Counted from the stretch's first letter, positions 36,319-45,647 are shown. The stretch: DNA of 64,000 nt from Thermohalobaculum xanthum (GCF_016623495.1 NZ_JAEHHL010000001.1:992001-1056000); one strand, 5' to 3'. Numbers and translations: made by a program. Notes: a model not told the origin generated them from the letters alone.

Positions 36319-37875
36319 TCAGCGCTCGGTGAACTTGAACTCGATCCGGCGGTTGCGTGCCAGGATGTCCGGGCTGTCGCCCTCCTCGATCGGCTGGTAC
36401 TCGCCGAAACCCGTGGCCGCCAGCCGCTCGGGCGGCACGCCTTCTTCCTCGACGAGGTAGCGCACGACCGACAGTGCTCGCGCCTGGCTCAGCTCCCAGT
36501 TGGCGAAGGGGCCGCCGCCCCGCACCGGCGTCGAGTCGGTGTGACCGTCAACGCGCAGGATCCAGTCGAGCCCTTCGGGGATGTTCTTCGACACCTCGCT
36601 CAGGACCGAGCCAAGCTTCGCGAGCTCGGCGATACCAGCGGGATTGAGTTCAGACGAGCCGGGTGCAAAGAGCACCTCGGACTGGAAGACGAAGCGGTCG
36701 CCCACCACCCTGATGTCGCTTCGCCCGCCCAGCACCTCGCGCATCCGTCCGAAGAATTCCGAGCGGAAGCGCGAGAGTTCGGACACCTTCTGCGCCAGCG
36801 CGGCGTTGAGCTTCTGGCCCAGCTCGGCAATCTGCACCTTCTGGCTGCGGTCGCGCTCGGCGGCGTCGTCGAGCAGGGCCTGAAGCGACCCGAGCTGATC
36901 GCGCAGCGCGCCGACCTGCTGGTTCAGAAGTGCGGCCTTGCGCGCCTCCTCGGCCGTCCGCTCCTCGGCCTCCGCCAGCTCGCTCTCGGCGATGCGCCGA
37001 AGCGCCTCGGCCTGGCTCAACTCGCTCTCGGTCTGGCCCTGGTCCTGCTCGAGCTTGCGCTTCGCCGCCTCGGCCGCGGCGAGCAGCGTGAGCGTCTCTT
37101 CCGCCTCCTTGCGGGCGCTCTCGAGGGCGAGCGTCATGGCATCGAGCTCGGCCTCCGAGCCTTCCAGCCTGCGCCGCAACGCCTCGGCCGCCGCGGCCTC
37201 CAGCGCCCGGGCCTCCTCCTCGGCCGTCAGGCTCTCGCGGGCTTCCGCCAGCCTTGCCTGTGCCTCGGCTTCGGTTCCGCGCAGCTTCGCGATCTCGTCG
37301 TCCTGCTGCTCGCGGCTGGCGTTGAGCTCGGCGATCAGCGCCTCCATCGCTTCGCGCTTGGCCGCGGCGAGGCGCGCGGCCTCGGTCTGCTCGTCGATCT
37401 CCTCGCGCGCGGCGGCCAGCGACGCGGCCAGCGCATCGCGCGCGTCGACGGTCTGGGCCAGCTCGCCCGTCAGTTCCTGAGTACGCGCCTCGGCCTCGGC
37501 GCGCGCCCGGGTCATCGCCGCGAGCGCGGCGTCGAGCCGGTCGGCCTCGGCCTGTGCATCGGTCAGGGTCGAGCGCAGCTCGCCCGCCTCGGCCTCGGCC
37601 GCCTCGCGGCCCGCACGCTCGAGCGACAGCACATCGGCCAGCTCCGCAAGCTGCGACGAGAGCCGGTCGATCTGCGTCGCCTGGGCCGTGAGCTCGTCCT
37701 CCTGCGTGCGGATCGTCTCGGTCTGGCCGGTGACGGTCTCGCGCAGGCTGAACTGCACGATCATGAAGATCGAGAGCACGAACATCAGGATGAGCAGAAG
37801 CGCCGTCAGCGCGTCCACGAAGCCCGGCCAGATCGTGGCCTCGAACCGAGCCCCCGTGCGGCGGGTGAGCGCCAT
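36319..37875 (-). CDS. MotB/OmpA-like peptidoglycan-binding protein with long coiled coil
   Basis: A 518-residue protein. One membrane helix near residues 15-45 (IWPGFVDALTALLLILMF) has Asp21, in the place of the proton-carrying Asp of MotB. About 50-360 is a coiled coil rich in Ala, Glu and Arg. The C-terminal OmpA domain (about 390-515) has VDGHTDSTPV and LSQARALSVVRYL with NRRIEFKF. It would span the periplasm and grip peptidoglycan. It is translationally coupled to the MotA-like gene just upstream. The role of such pairs outside flagella is not settled. Confidence 0.85.
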   Translation of the reverse strand: MALTRRTGARFEATIWPGFVDALTALLLILMFVLSIFMIVQFSLRETVTGQTETIRTQEDELTAQATQIDRLSSQLAELADVLSLERAGREAAEAEAGELRSTLTDAQAEADRLDAALAAMTRARAEAEARTQELTGELAQTVDARDALAASLAAAREEIDEQTEAARLAAAKREAMEALIAELNASREQQDDEIAKLRGTEAEAQARLAEARESLTAEEEARALEAAAAEALRRRLEGSEAELDAMTLALESARKEAEETLTLLAAAEAAKRKLEQDQGQTESELSQAEALRRIAESELAEAEERTAEEARKAALLNQQVGALRDQLGSLQALLDDAAERDRSQKVQIAELGQKLNAALAQKVSELSRFRSEFFGRMREVLGGRSDIRVVGDRFVFQSEVLFAPGSSELNPAGIAELAKLGSVLSEVSKNIPEGLDWILRVDGHTDSTPVRGGGPFANWELSQARALSVVRYLVEEEGVPPERLAATGFGEYQPIEEGDSPDILARNRRIEFKFTER

Positions 37876-39134
37876 CAGCCCTCTCCGCCCGGACCGCCTG
37901 TTCGTTCGTCGATCAGGCGGATCAGCAGCCGCAGCTCGGCCCTGATCGCGTCAACCGATTGCTGGCGGCCGAGCGCCAACTCGTCGATCAGCTGGCGCAT
38001 CTGGTGGTCGAGGTTCCGCAGGTGCTGGCGCGTCTCGCTGTCGAGCACCTGGCGGCGGCTTTCAAGCGCGCGGTCGAGGATCTGGACCATCCCGGCCTGG
38101 CTCGACGCGACCTGCGACTGCCCCTGGTCGATGCGCTTGAGGACGGTCAGCACGGCATGGTCGCGCCCCGACTGGTTCTCGCGCCCCTCGCGCATCTCGC
38201 TCACCATCTGCGCGACCGAGCTGCGCTCGTTCTCGATCTGCTCGGCCATCTGGCCCACAACATCGGCAGCGCGCGCCAGCCGGTTCTCGGCCTCGATGCG
38301 CGCGGCCTCGGCGCGCGCGGCGAATTCGACGGTCTTCTCCAGCCCCTCGTCCACGCGCTCGAGAAGGGCAACGAGCGGCCCCTCGGGCCCCTCGCCCTCC
38401 GAAATCAGCCCAAGCCGCGTAAACGAGGCCAGCCATTCCTCGAGCTCGCGGTAGAACCGGTTCTGACCATGGCCGGCAAAGAGCTCGAGCATCCCGACCA
38501 CGAGAGAGCCCGCAAGGCCCAGCAGCGACGAGGCGAAGGCCGTGCCCATGCCGCCGAGCTGGCTCTCGAGCCCCGTCATCAGGCGGTCGAAGACCGAGAC
38601 GTCCGACACCTGCCCGTCCGCGGGCGCAAGCGAGCGGATGGTGTCGACCACCGCCGGCACCGTCTTGGACAGGCCCCAGAAGGTGCCGAGCAGGCCAAGG
38701 AAGATCAGCAGGTTGGCGAGATAGCGCGTGATGTCGCGCGTCTCGTCGAGGCGCGTCGAGACCGAGTCGAGGATCGAGCGCGTCGAGCTGGTGGCAATGC
38801 GCTTCTGCATGCCGCCCTCGCGCACCAGCGGCGCCATCGCGATCATCAGCGAGGGTGGGCGGGTGAGCTCGATCCCCTTGTATCCCGCCTGCACCGAGCG
38901 CACCCAGCGCATCGCGGCAATCAGCTGGCCGACCTGCCAGAAGGTCGCCATCACGCCGATGACGAAGATGCCGATGATCACGCCGTTCAGGTAGGGATTG
39001 GCGAAGAAGACCTGCTGGATCTCGCGAAACAGGAAGAAGGCGGCGACGGCGACGAGCCCGAGCACGGAAAGCATCAGGAAGATCTGGCGCACCGGACGGG
39101 AGAACTGGACCTCCCTGTGGTCGATCGCTGCCAT
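37875..39134 (-). CDS. MotA/TolQ/ExbB-like proton-channel protein with coiled-coil tail
   Basis: A 419-residue protein. Four hydrophobic helices appear: near 18-38 (IFLMLSVLGLVAVAAFFLF), 50-72, about 140-160 (LLIFLGLLGTFWGLSKTVP) and 195-215 (SSLLGLAGSLVVGML). The third and fourth match the proton-channel domain of the MotA/TolQ/ExbB family. The rest is a helical coiled coil with many Glu, Gln and Arg (about 250-410). The ATG at 39134 has GGGGAGAG upstream; the much longer open frame is spurious. Its stop overlaps the ATG of the MotB-like gene (TGATG). Confidence 0.85.
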   Translation of the reverse strand: MAAIDHREVQFSRPVRQIFLMLSVLGLVAVAAFFLFREIQQVFFANPYLNGVIIGIFVIGVMATFWQVGQLIAAMRWVRSVQAGYKGIELTRPPSLMIAMAPLVREGGMQKRIATSSTRSILDSVSTRLDETRDITRYLANLLIFLGLLGTFWGLSKTVPAVVDTIRSLAPADGQVSDVSVFDRLMTGLESQLGGMGTAFASSLLGLAGSLVVGMLELFAGHGQNRFYRELEEWLASFTRLGLISEGEGPEGPLVALLERVDEGLEKTVEFAARAEAARIEAENRLARAADVVGQMAEQIENERSSVAQMVSEMREGRENQSGRDHAVLTVLKRIDQGQSQVASSQAGMVQILDRALESRRQVLDSETRQHLRNLDHQMRQLIDELALGRQQSVDAIRAELRLLIRLIDERTGGPGGEG

Positions 39135-39386
39135 ACGCTCTCCCCGCGCCCCAACCATGCTCACTGCTTCCCTCGCCGCCCAGAATAGCCGCATTTCCGC
39201 GTCGCGCCAGAGGCTTGTGCGACGTTCCCGAGACCAACCCGGTGCGTGGCCGACGCGCCACTGACACGTCGATTTGGCACAGGCTGGCCCTAACGCCGGG
39301 ACTTGGCGCACAGTATGGTCCTCATGCCCGGTCGAGAGAGGCCCTCGGCCGGACGAGAAAGCATAACCGACAGGGGGACTGGGACC

Positions 39387-40505
39387 GTGCTGATCGGCTG
39401 CCCGAAAGAGATCAAGAACCAGGAATACCGCGTGGGCATGACGCCTGCCGCGGCGCGCGAGGCGGTGGTCCACGGCCACCAGGTCATCATCGAGACGGGC
39501 GCCGGGGCCGGGGCCGGTTTCGGCGACGAGCTCTACCAGGCCGCGGGCGCCGAGATCGTCGCCACCGCCGCCGAGGTCTTCGCCCGCGCCGAGATGGTCG
39601 TGAAGGTGAAGGAGCCACAGGCATCCGAGCGCGCGCAGCTGCGCGAGGGCCAGGTGCTGTTCACCTATCTCCACCTCGCGCCGGACCCCGAACAGACGAA
39701 GGACCTGCTTGCGTCCGGCGTGACCGCCATCGCCTATGAGACGGTGACGGACGCACGCGGCGGCCTGCCGCTGCTGGCGCCGATGTCCGAGGTCGCCGGA
39801 CGGCTGGCGCCGCAGGTCGGCGCCTGGGCGCTGCAGAAGGCGAACGGCGGGCGCGGCGTGCTGCTGGGCGGCGTGCCGGGTGTCGGGCCCGCCGAGGTGG
39901 TGGTGATCGGCGGCGGTGTCGTCGGCACCAACGCCGCGAGGGTCGCGGCGGGAATGGGGGCGCATGTCACCGTGCTCGACCGCTCGCTCGACCGGCTGCG
40001 CTATCTCGACGATGTCTTCGGCGGGCAGATCGGCACCCGCTATGCGTCGCAAGCCAATACCGAGGAACTGGTGGCCACCGCCGACATGGTGGTCGGCGCC
40101 GTGCTGATCGCCGGCGCCGCGGCGCCCAAGCTGGTGACCCGCGCGCAGTTGTCTGAGATGAAGCCCGGCGCCGTGGTGGTGGACGTCGCGATCGACCAGG
40201 GCGGCTGCTTCGAGACCTCGCGCGCCACGACCCATGACGACCCGATCTACATCGTCGACGGCATCGTCCACTACTGCGTGGCGAACATGCCCGGCGCCGT
40301 TGCGCGCTCGTCGACCATCGCGCTGGGCAACGCGACCCTGCCCTTCCTGATCGCTTTGGCCGACAAGGGCTGGCGCGACGCCTGCCGGGACGACCCCCAC
40401 CTTTTGGCGGGGCTCAATACCCACAGCGGCAAGCTCACGAACTTCGCCGTGGGCCAGGCGCTGGAGATCGACGTCCTCAGCCCCAAGCTGGCGCTGGCGG
40501 TCTGA
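39387..40505 (+). CDS. ald: Alanine dehydrogenase
   Basis: A 372-residue protein, the family's usual length. IGCPKEIKNQEYRVGMTP is the N-terminal signature; VKVKEPQ holds a substrate-binding Lys; VVVIGGGVVGTNAARVAAGMGA is the NAD-binding fold; HYCVANMPGAVARSSTIAL follows. It converts L-alanine and NAD to pyruvate, ammonium and NADH. The start is GTG at 39387 behind a G-rich site. A 26-base palindrome follows the stop and may terminate the transcript. Confidence 0.95.
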   Translation: MLIGCPKEIKNQEYRVGMTPAAAREAVVHGHQVIIETGAGAGAGFGDELYQAAGAEIVATAAEVFARAEMVVKVKEPQASERAQLREGQVLFTYLHLAPDPEQTKDLLASGVTAIAYETVTDARGGLPLLAPMSEVAGRLAPQVGAWALQKANGGRGVLLGGVPGVGPAEVVVIGGGVVGTNAARVAAGMGAHVTVLDRSLDRLRYLDDVFGGQIGTRYASQANTEELVATADMVVGAVLIAGAAAPKLVTRAQLSEMKPGAVVVDVAIDQGGCFETSRATTHDDPIYIVDGIVHYCVANMPGAVARSSTIALGNATLPFLIALADKGWRDACRDDPHLLAGLNTHSGKLTNFAVGQALEIDVLSPKLALAV

Positions 40506-40516
40506 GCGTGAACCGG

Positions 40517-40542
40517 GTGGCCTTTCACACGTGAAAGGCCAC
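40517..40542 (+). terminator. Perfect inverted repeat after ald
   Basis: GTGGCCTTTCAC and GTGAAAGGCCAC form a 12-base inverted repeat with two bases between them, 12 bases after the ald stop. An AT-rich stretch with TTTAAAAC follows, not a clean T-run. It may be a terminator or an operator site. Confidence 0.45.
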
Positions 40543-40645
40543 TCATACATATGATTTAAAACAATTTTCCAAGAACAACATGACGGGCAGTCGGTGGCCG
40601 CGCGCCACCCCTGCCCGGCCGCATGAAGCCTGCAGGAGAGTCGCG

Positions 40646-40939
40646 ATGACCGAAGCCGTGCCAACCATCCACATCGACAACGACCAGGTCCGCGTCACCG
40701 AATGGAGCTTCGCGCCCGGCGCGGCGACCGGCTGGCATCGGCATGGCTTCGACTACGTCATCACCCCGGTCACGGGCGGGCCGGTCGAGATCGTCGGCCC
40801 GGGCGGCCAGCGGACCGAGTTCCTGATGCAGCCCGGCGTCAGCTATTACCGCGAGGCCGGCGTCGAGCACGACGTCGTCTGGAAGGGCGAGGGCGAGTTG
40901 CGTTTCGTCGAGGTCGAACTGAAGAGCCGGCCGGGCTGA
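40646..40939 (+). CDS. Small cupin-domain protein
   Basis: A 97-residue single-domain cupin. GWHRHGFDYVI holds two His of cupin motif 1 and REAGVEHDVVW the His of motif 2, a likely metal site. Small cupins serve as enzymes or binding proteins; function here is unknown. ATG at 40646 follows GGAGAGTCGCG. It ends tail to tail with the next minus-strand gene six bases later. Confidence 0.78.
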   Translation: MTEAVPTIHIDNDQVRVTEWSFAPGAATGWHRHGFDYVITPVTGGPVEIVGPGGQRTEFLMQPGVSYYREAGVEHDVVWKGEGELRFVEVELKSRPG

Positions 40940-40945
40940 GGCCCC

Positions 40946-41359
40946 TCACTTCGGCAGCGCCAGCTTCTCCTTGCCGCGCGCCCACCAGGCGGTCGCCTCG
41001 CGGGTGCAATTGGCGGTGCAGTTGCCGGCGGCCCGGGCCTGCCCCGCGTAATCGGGGCCGAAGGCGGCGGCGGGCAGCGCGAAGGCCAGTTCGGGCGCGC
41101 CCTTCGCCGGCACGGCGGTGAAGGCCACGAGCGAGCGGGTCGCCGACCAGCCGTCGACGCTCGCCGCTCCCTCGGCGCCGGCGAGGCTGCCGTCGGGATT
41201 GACCATCAGCAGGATATCCTCGGCCCCGCCCGCATAGTTCACTCGCAGGACGCCGCCGGGGAAGGTCTCGGGATCGAGCTTGGGCTCGGGCGTGCAGGCG
41301 GCCGCCGCAAGGGCCAGGGTGAAGCCGAAGGCGAGCGCGTTTCTCGCAGATGTGCGCAT
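40946..41359 (-). CDS. Putative lipoprotein, unknown function
   Basis: A 137-residue protein. The N-terminus ends in LALAAAACTPEP, a lipobox with a candidate lipidated Cys near residue 22. The mature part has a folded stretch, VLRVNYAGGAEDILLMVNPDG, and NCTANCTREATAWWARGK near the end with two cysteines. No family recognised. Convergent with the cupin gene. Confidence 0.65.
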   Translation of the reverse strand: MRTSARNALAFGFTLALAAAACTPEPKLDPETFPGGVLRVNYAGGAEDILLMVNPDGSLAGAEGAASVDGWSATRSLVAFTAVPAKGAPELAFALPAAAFGPDYAGQARAAGNCTANCTREATAWWARGKEKLALPK

Positions 41360-41442
41360 GATCCGTCTCCCGCGCGCTGTGTCAGTCCGGCACAGTCGCG
41401 CGCCAGTGCCGCGGGATCAAGTCCGCTTGACGCGAGGTAAAA

Positions 41443-42234
41443 TCAGTCGGGGTCGAGCAGCTTGCGGATCGGCTCGAACACCTCGGCGTTGGTGGCGAGG
41501 ATCACACCGGTCTCGAGCGGATCGCCGCCGGGCTTGATGGTGCCGACGAGGCCGCCCGCCTCCTTCACCAGCAGGATGCCCGCCGCCATGTCCCAGGACT
41601 GGAGTTCGCGCTCCCAGAAGCCGTCGTAGCGACCCGCCGCGACATAGGCGAGATCGAGCGCCGCCGAGCCCATGCGACGCACGCCCGAGCAGCGCGGCAT
41701 CAGCGCGGCGAAGTCGCGCATCGTGAGATGCAGCGTGCGCTTCGAGCCGAAGGGCACGCCGGTTGCGAGCAGCAGACCCACCATCTCGCGCCGCGCCGAG
41801 ACGCGGATGCGACGGTCGTTGAGCCAGGCGCCCGAGCCCTGCTCGGCCACGAACATCTCGTCCTTGGCCGGGTCGTAGACCACGCCCGCGACGATCTCGC
41901 CCTTGTGCTCGAGCGCGATCGAGATCGACCAGTGCGGCAGGCCGTGCAGGAAGTTCGTGGTGCCGTCCAGCGGATCGACGATCCAGCGCCGGGTCGGGTC
42001 CTTGCCCTCGACCGGCTCGGATTCCTCGCCCACCCAGCCATAGGCGGGGCGTGCAGTGGTGAGTTCCTCGCGGATGATCTCCTCGGCCTTGCGGTCGGCG
42101 GCCGAGACGAAGTCCCCCGCCCCCTTCATCGAGACCTGGAGGTTCTCGACCTCGCCGAAGTCGCGCACGAGGCGCCGGGCCGCCTTGCGGGCAGCCTTGA
42201 TCATCACGTTGAGCGTGGGCGAGGCGGTCGACAT
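41443..42234 (-). CDS. suhB: Inositol-1-monophosphatase family protein
   Basis: A 263-residue protein with the two FIG-superfamily motifs: DPLDGTTNFLHGLPHW and SWDMAAGILLVKEAGG, plus the metal-binding Glu in WVGEESEP. It removes phosphate from inositol monophosphates; SuhB also aids rRNA transcription in enterobacteria. It follows efp on the same strand with a short gap of 28 bases, so they may be cotranscribed. Confidence 0.9.
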   Translation of the reverse strand: MSTASPTLNVMIKAARKAARRLVRDFGEVENLQVSMKGAGDFVSAADRKAEEIIREELTTARPAYGWVGEESEPVEGKDPTRRWIVDPLDGTTNFLHGLPHWSISIALEHKGEIVAGVVYDPAKDEMFVAEQGSGAWLNDRRIRVSARREMVGLLLATGVPFGSKRTLHLTMRDFAALMPRCSGVRRMGSAALDLAYVAAGRYDGFWERELQSWDMAAGILLVKEAGGLVGTIKPGGDPLETGVILATNAEVFEPIRKLLDPD

Positions 42235-42262
42235 AGGTCTCTCCGGAGGACTCGACGGGCGC

Positions 42263-42826
42263 TCAGGCGCGCTCGACGTATTCGAAGGTTTCGGTGTTGA
42301 CCACGATCTTCTCGCCGCTGCCGACGAAGGGCGGCACCATCACGCGCACGCCGTTGTCGAGCATGGCGGGCTTGAACGAGTTGGCGGCGGTCTGGCCCTT
42401 GACCACGGGCTCGGTCTCGACGATCTCGCAGGTCACCTTCTCGGGCAGCGTGGCCGAGAGCGCCTCCTCATCATAATACTCGACGACCACGGTCATGCCG
42501 TCCTGCAGGAAGGGGCGGCGGTCGCCGAGGATGTCGGCCGGGAGCTCGGTCTGCTCGTAGGTCTCGGTGTCCATGAACACCAGCATGCCGTCGGTCTCGT
42601 AGAGGAACTGCTTGTCCTTCTGCTCGAGGCGGACGCGCTCGACCTTGTCGGCGGAGCGGAACCGCTCGTTCAGCTTGCGCCCGTCGCGGATGTTCTTGAG
42701 CTCGACCTGCGCGAAGGCGCCGCCCTTGCCCGGCTTGACGTGGCTGGTGCGCACGGCGATCCAGAGGCCGCCATCGTGTTCGATGATGTTGCCCGGGCGG
42801 ATTTCGTTCCCGTTGATCTTCGGCAT
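42263..42826 (-). CDS. efp: Translation elongation factor P
   Basis: A 187-residue, three-domain protein. The tip loop [17 protein letters not shown] carries the Lys that is modified in many bacteria, here within KPGKGG. The ending [18 protein letters not shown] is typical. It eases polyproline stalls on ribosomes. AAGG precedes the ATG at 42826. Confidence 0.95.
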   Translation of the reverse strand: MPKINGNEIRPGNIIEHDGGLWIAVRTSHVKPGKGGAFAQVELKNIRDGRKLNERFRSADKVERVRLEQKDKQFLYETDGMLVFMDTETYEQTELPADILGDRRPFLQDGMTVVVEYYDEEALSATLPEKVTCEIVETEPVVKGQTAANSFKPAMLDNGVRVMVPPFVGSGEKIVVNTETFEYVERA

Positions 42827-43121
42827 GGAAAGGTCCTGCGATGGATGAGGTTCGCGCCCCTATATCCGCCCCTCCCGCCACTGGCAAGGCGCGCGCGGGC
42901 AAGCGCCGGCCGCGACGCGATCACCCGGACGGACCGGCCATGGCATCGAAAGGAACGCCGCCCCCCGGCCACCGGGGCGCAGTCGGCGCCAGCCACGGTG
43001 CCGTCATCCCCGTGCCGCGGGGCAGCGGCCGAGAAAGTGATCGGGTGCATGTTGCAAACCGCGGCGCAATGGTCCACCACGTTCCCGTGGAACCTCGATA
43101 AGCACTACAGGGGATTGTATT

Positions 43122-43781
43122 ATGAGCCTGCGGATTAATGACACCGCCCCCGACTTCACCGCCGACACGACTGATGGCCAGATCAGTTTCCACGAGTGGA
43201 TCGGCGACGGCTACGCGGTCCTGTTCAGCCACCCCAAGGACTTCACCCCGGTCTGCACGACCGAGTTGGGCACGATGGCGAAGATGAAGTCCGAGTTCCT
43301 CAAGCGCGGCGCCAAGATCATCGGCATCTCGGTCGATCCGGTCGAAAGCCACAAGAAGTGGAAAGCCGACATCGAGACCGCCACCGGCGGCAAGGTCGAC
43401 TACCCGCTGATCGGCGACCCCGAGCTGAAGGTCGCCAAGCTCTACGACATGCTGCCCGCGTCCGAGAGCGGCACCTCCGAGGGGCGCACGCCCGCCGACA
43501 ACGCCACCGTGCGATCGGTCTTCGTGATCGGACCGGACAAGAAGGTGAAGCTGTCACTGACGTACCCGATGACCACGGGGCGCAACTTCGACGAGATCCT
43601 GCGCGCGATCGACTCGATCCAGCTGACCGCCAGGCACAAGGTGGCGACGCCCGCGAACTGGAAGCAGGGCGAGGACGTGATCATCACCCCCGCGGTCTCG
43701 AACGACGAGGCGCAGGAAAAGTTCGGCGCGTTCGAGACGGTCCTGCCCTACCTGCGCAAGACCCGCCAGCCGCAGGGCTGA
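43122..43781 (+). CDS. 1-Cys peroxiredoxin (Prx6 type)
   Basis: A 219-residue protein with peroxidatic Cys in FTPVCTTELG (residue 46 or near), and the Prx6-type C-terminal arm with VITPAVSNDEAQEKFGAFE. It reduces peroxides; the missing resolving Cys implies an external thiol donor. Preceded by AGGGGATTGT. Followed by two hairpins and a convergent operon. Confidence 0.92.
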   Translation: MSLRINDTAPDFTADTTDGQISFHEWIGDGYAVLFSHPKDFTPVCTTELGTMAKMKSEFLKRGAKIIGISVDPVESHKKWKADIETATGGKVDYPLIGDPELKVAKLYDMLPASESGTSEGRTPADNATVRSVFVIGPDKKVKLSLTYPMTTGRNFDEILRAIDSIQLTARHKVATPANWKQGEDVIITPAVSNDEAQEKFGAFETVLPYLRKTRQPQG

Positions 43782-43805
43782 TCGCGGCGCCCGCGGGCGC
43801 GTGAA

Positions 43806-43858
43806 GGGCGGCTGCGAAGCCGCCCGGGGGCGCGTGACGGGCGGCATCAAAGCCGCCC
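43806..43858. terminator. Two tandem GC hairpins between convergent genes
   Basis: GGGCGGCTGCGAAGCCGCCC at 43806-43825 and GGGCGGCATCAAAGCCGCCC at 43839-43858 are near-duplicate hairpins of 8 and 7 paired bases. They lie between the peroxiredoxin stop and the zinc dehydrogenase stop, so a two-way terminator is likely. The unit CGCGTGA-hairpin occurs twice, suggesting local duplication. Confidence 0.6.
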
Positions 43859-43872
43859 GCGGGGGCATGGCG

Positions 43873-44877
43873 TCAGCCCTGCCCCGGCATCAGCACGATC
43901 TTGGGCGCGGCCGCGCGGCCGGCCTCGATCTCGGCAAAGGCGGCAGCGCCGGCCGAGAGGGGGCGGGCCTCGGCCCAGCCGAGCGGGCCAAGACGGCCCT
44001 CGAAGATCGCCGCCGCGGTCGCGCGGAAGTCCGCCTTCGTGTAGGTGTAGGTGCCGATGAAGGTGATCTCCTGCAGCGTCATGCGGCGGATTTCGAGGCC
44101 ACCCTCGGCCGAGCCGAGCCCGATATGCACGATGACGCCGCCCGGCCGCGCAAGCCGGCAGGCCTCGGCCCGCGTGGCAGGGTAGCCGACGGCGTCGATC
44201 ACCAGGTCGGCCTCGCCCGCGTCCAGGCCGCCCTCGCCCGGCAGATGCGGCGCCAGCGCCCCGGCCGAGGCGATGGCGGCGTGGCGCAGGCGGTTGGGCT
44301 CGGCCACCGGCACCGGGCCGGGCGCGCCCTGTGCGAGGGCCGCGAGCGCCGCGCCAAGGCCGATCGCGCCGCCGCCAAGCACCGCGCAGCGCGTGCCGGC
44401 CAGCGGCTGGCCCAGCGCTTGCGCCCCCAGCCGGACCGCGTGCCAGCCACAGGCAAGCGGCTCGGCCAGCGCCGCCATGCCAAGCGGCACACCATCGGGC
44501 ACGGTGACGAGGTTCTCGGTTGGCATGGCGAGCATCTCGGCAAAGGCGCCCTCGCGCGGCGGCATCGAGATGATCTGGCGCGTGGGGCACAGGTTCTCGC
44601 GCCCCGCCCGGCAGGCCGGGCAGCCGCCGCAGGTCACCAGCGGGTTGACGGTGACACGCCGCCCCGCCTCGGCGCCGCCGACGATCACGCCCGCGGCTTC
44701 GTGGCCCAGGATTAGCGGCGCGGGCCGGCGCTCGTCATGGCCCTGGTAGGCGTGCATGTCCGAGCCGCAGATGCCGACGGCATCGACGCGGATCAGCACC
44801 TCGCCCGTGTGCGGCGCTGCGTCGGGTACCTCGCGATAGTCGAGCGCGCGCGGCGCGGTGTAGACGAGCGCCTTCAT
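43873..44877 (-). CDS. hpsP: Zinc-dependent MDR dehydrogenase, HpsP-like
   Basis: A 334-residue medium-chain dehydrogenase. Catalytic zinc ligands: Cys in VGICGSDMHAY, His-Glu in LGHEAAGVI. The structural zinc cysteines are in CGGCPACRAGRENLC. The NAD fold has AVLGGGAIGLGAAL. As the last gene of a hpsKLMNOP-like operon it matches 2,3-dihydroxypropanesulfonate 2-dehydrogenase HpsP, which I infer from order and family. Its ATG overlaps the SDR stop (ATGA). Another polyol or sulfonate alcohol substrate is possible. Confidence 0.7.
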   Translation of the reverse strand: MKALVYTAPRALDYREVPDAAPHTGEVLIRVDAVGICGSDMHAYQGHDERRPAPLILGHEAAGVIVGGAEAGRRVTVNPLVTCGGCPACRAGRENLCPTRQIISMPPREGAFAEMLAMPTENLVTVPDGVPLGMAALAEPLACGWHAVRLGAQALGQPLAGTRCAVLGGGAIGLGAALAALAQGAPGPVPVAEPNRLRHAAIASAGALAPHLPGEGGLDAGEADLVIDAVGYPATRAEACRLARPGGVIVHIGLGSAEGGLEIRRMTLQEITFIGTYTYTKADFRATAAAIFEGRLGPLGWAEARPLSAGAAAFAEIEAGRAAAPKIVLMPGQG

Positions 44878-45647
44878 TTCGCGGTGAACCCCCCGTCGAC
44901 GAAGAGCACCTGGCCGGTGACATAGCCGGACGCGTCCGAGCACAGGAACACGAGCGGGCCTTCGAGGTCGGCCAGATCGCCATTGCGGCCGATGCAGGTC
45001 TGCGCCGCGTTGCGCGCGGCCCGGTCGGGGTCAGTGAAGACGGGCGCGGTTAGCTCCGTCGGGAAGAAGCCGGGCGCCAGCGCGTTCGCGGTGATGCCAT
45101 CCTTCGACCAGGCCTCGGCCATGGCGCGGGTGAGCTGCTCGACCCCGCCCTTCGACGCGCCATAGGCGATGCCGCCGGGAAAGGCGCGCCGCGACTGGAG
45201 CGAGGCGAAGTTGACGATCCGGCCCCAGCCGGCCGCGCGCATCGCCGGAACCAGCGCCTGCGAAAGGAAGAACGGCGCGTCGAGATTGAGCGCCATCGTG
45301 CTGCGCCAGCCCTGAGGCGTCACCGCGTCGGCCGGCTCGCGCGTGTTGACGCCGGCCGCGTGCACCACGATCGCGGGCGGGCCGAAGGGGGCCGAGACGC
45401 GCGCGGCGAGCGCGGCGAAATCATCGCAGGCGCCGAGATCCGCCACGACGGCGGCCGTCTCGCCCGCCGTCTCGGCGCGCCAGGCGGCCAGCGCGTCCTC
45501 GCGCCGGGCCACGCCAACCACGCGTGCGCCGCGCGCGGCCAGCATCGAGGCCGCGGCGCGCCCAAGCCCACTGCTCGCGCCCGTGACACAGGCAACGCGG
45601 CCCGCGACCGAGAACAGCGGATCCGCCGCGCGCGCCGCCTCAGTCAT
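44874..45647 (-). CDS. hpsO: Short-chain dehydrogenase, HpsO-like
   Basis: A 257-residue SDR. TGASSGLG is the cofactor loop, NFASLQS the catalytic Ser, AYGASKGG the Tyr and Lys, and TGQVLFVDGGFTAK the usual ending. It is an NAD(P)-dependent alcohol dehydrogenase. By its place after hpsN and before a zinc dehydrogenase, it matches DHPS 2-dehydrogenase HpsO. ATG at 45647 overlaps the hpsN end by 8 bases. Substrate assignment rests on context. Confidence 0.7.
   Translation of the reverse strand: MTEAARAADPLFSVAGRVACVTGASSGLGRAAASMLAARGARVVGVARREDALAAWRAETAGETAAVVADLGACDDFAALAARVSAPFGPPAIVVHAAGVNTREPADAVTPQGWRSTMALNLDAPFFLSQALVPAMRAAGWGRIVNFASLQSRRAFPGGIAYGASKGGVEQLTRAMAEAWSKDGITANALAPGFFPTELTAPVFTDPDRAARNAAQTCIGRNGDLADLEGPLVFLCSDASGYVTGQVLFVDGGFTAK

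Noticed and set aside
36160-38454. Plus-strand open frame of 764 codons
   Set aside because: It is antisense to the MotB/MotA-like pair, which has clear domains.
36319-39134. Calling the MotA/MotB-like pair a Zorya defence system
   Set aside because: No ZorC, ZorD or ZorE nearby and the region looks like backbone.
37875-40664. Extending the MotA-like frame to 929 residues
   Set aside because: The upstream part is antisense to ald; ATG at 39134 has a ribosome site and a normal N-terminus.
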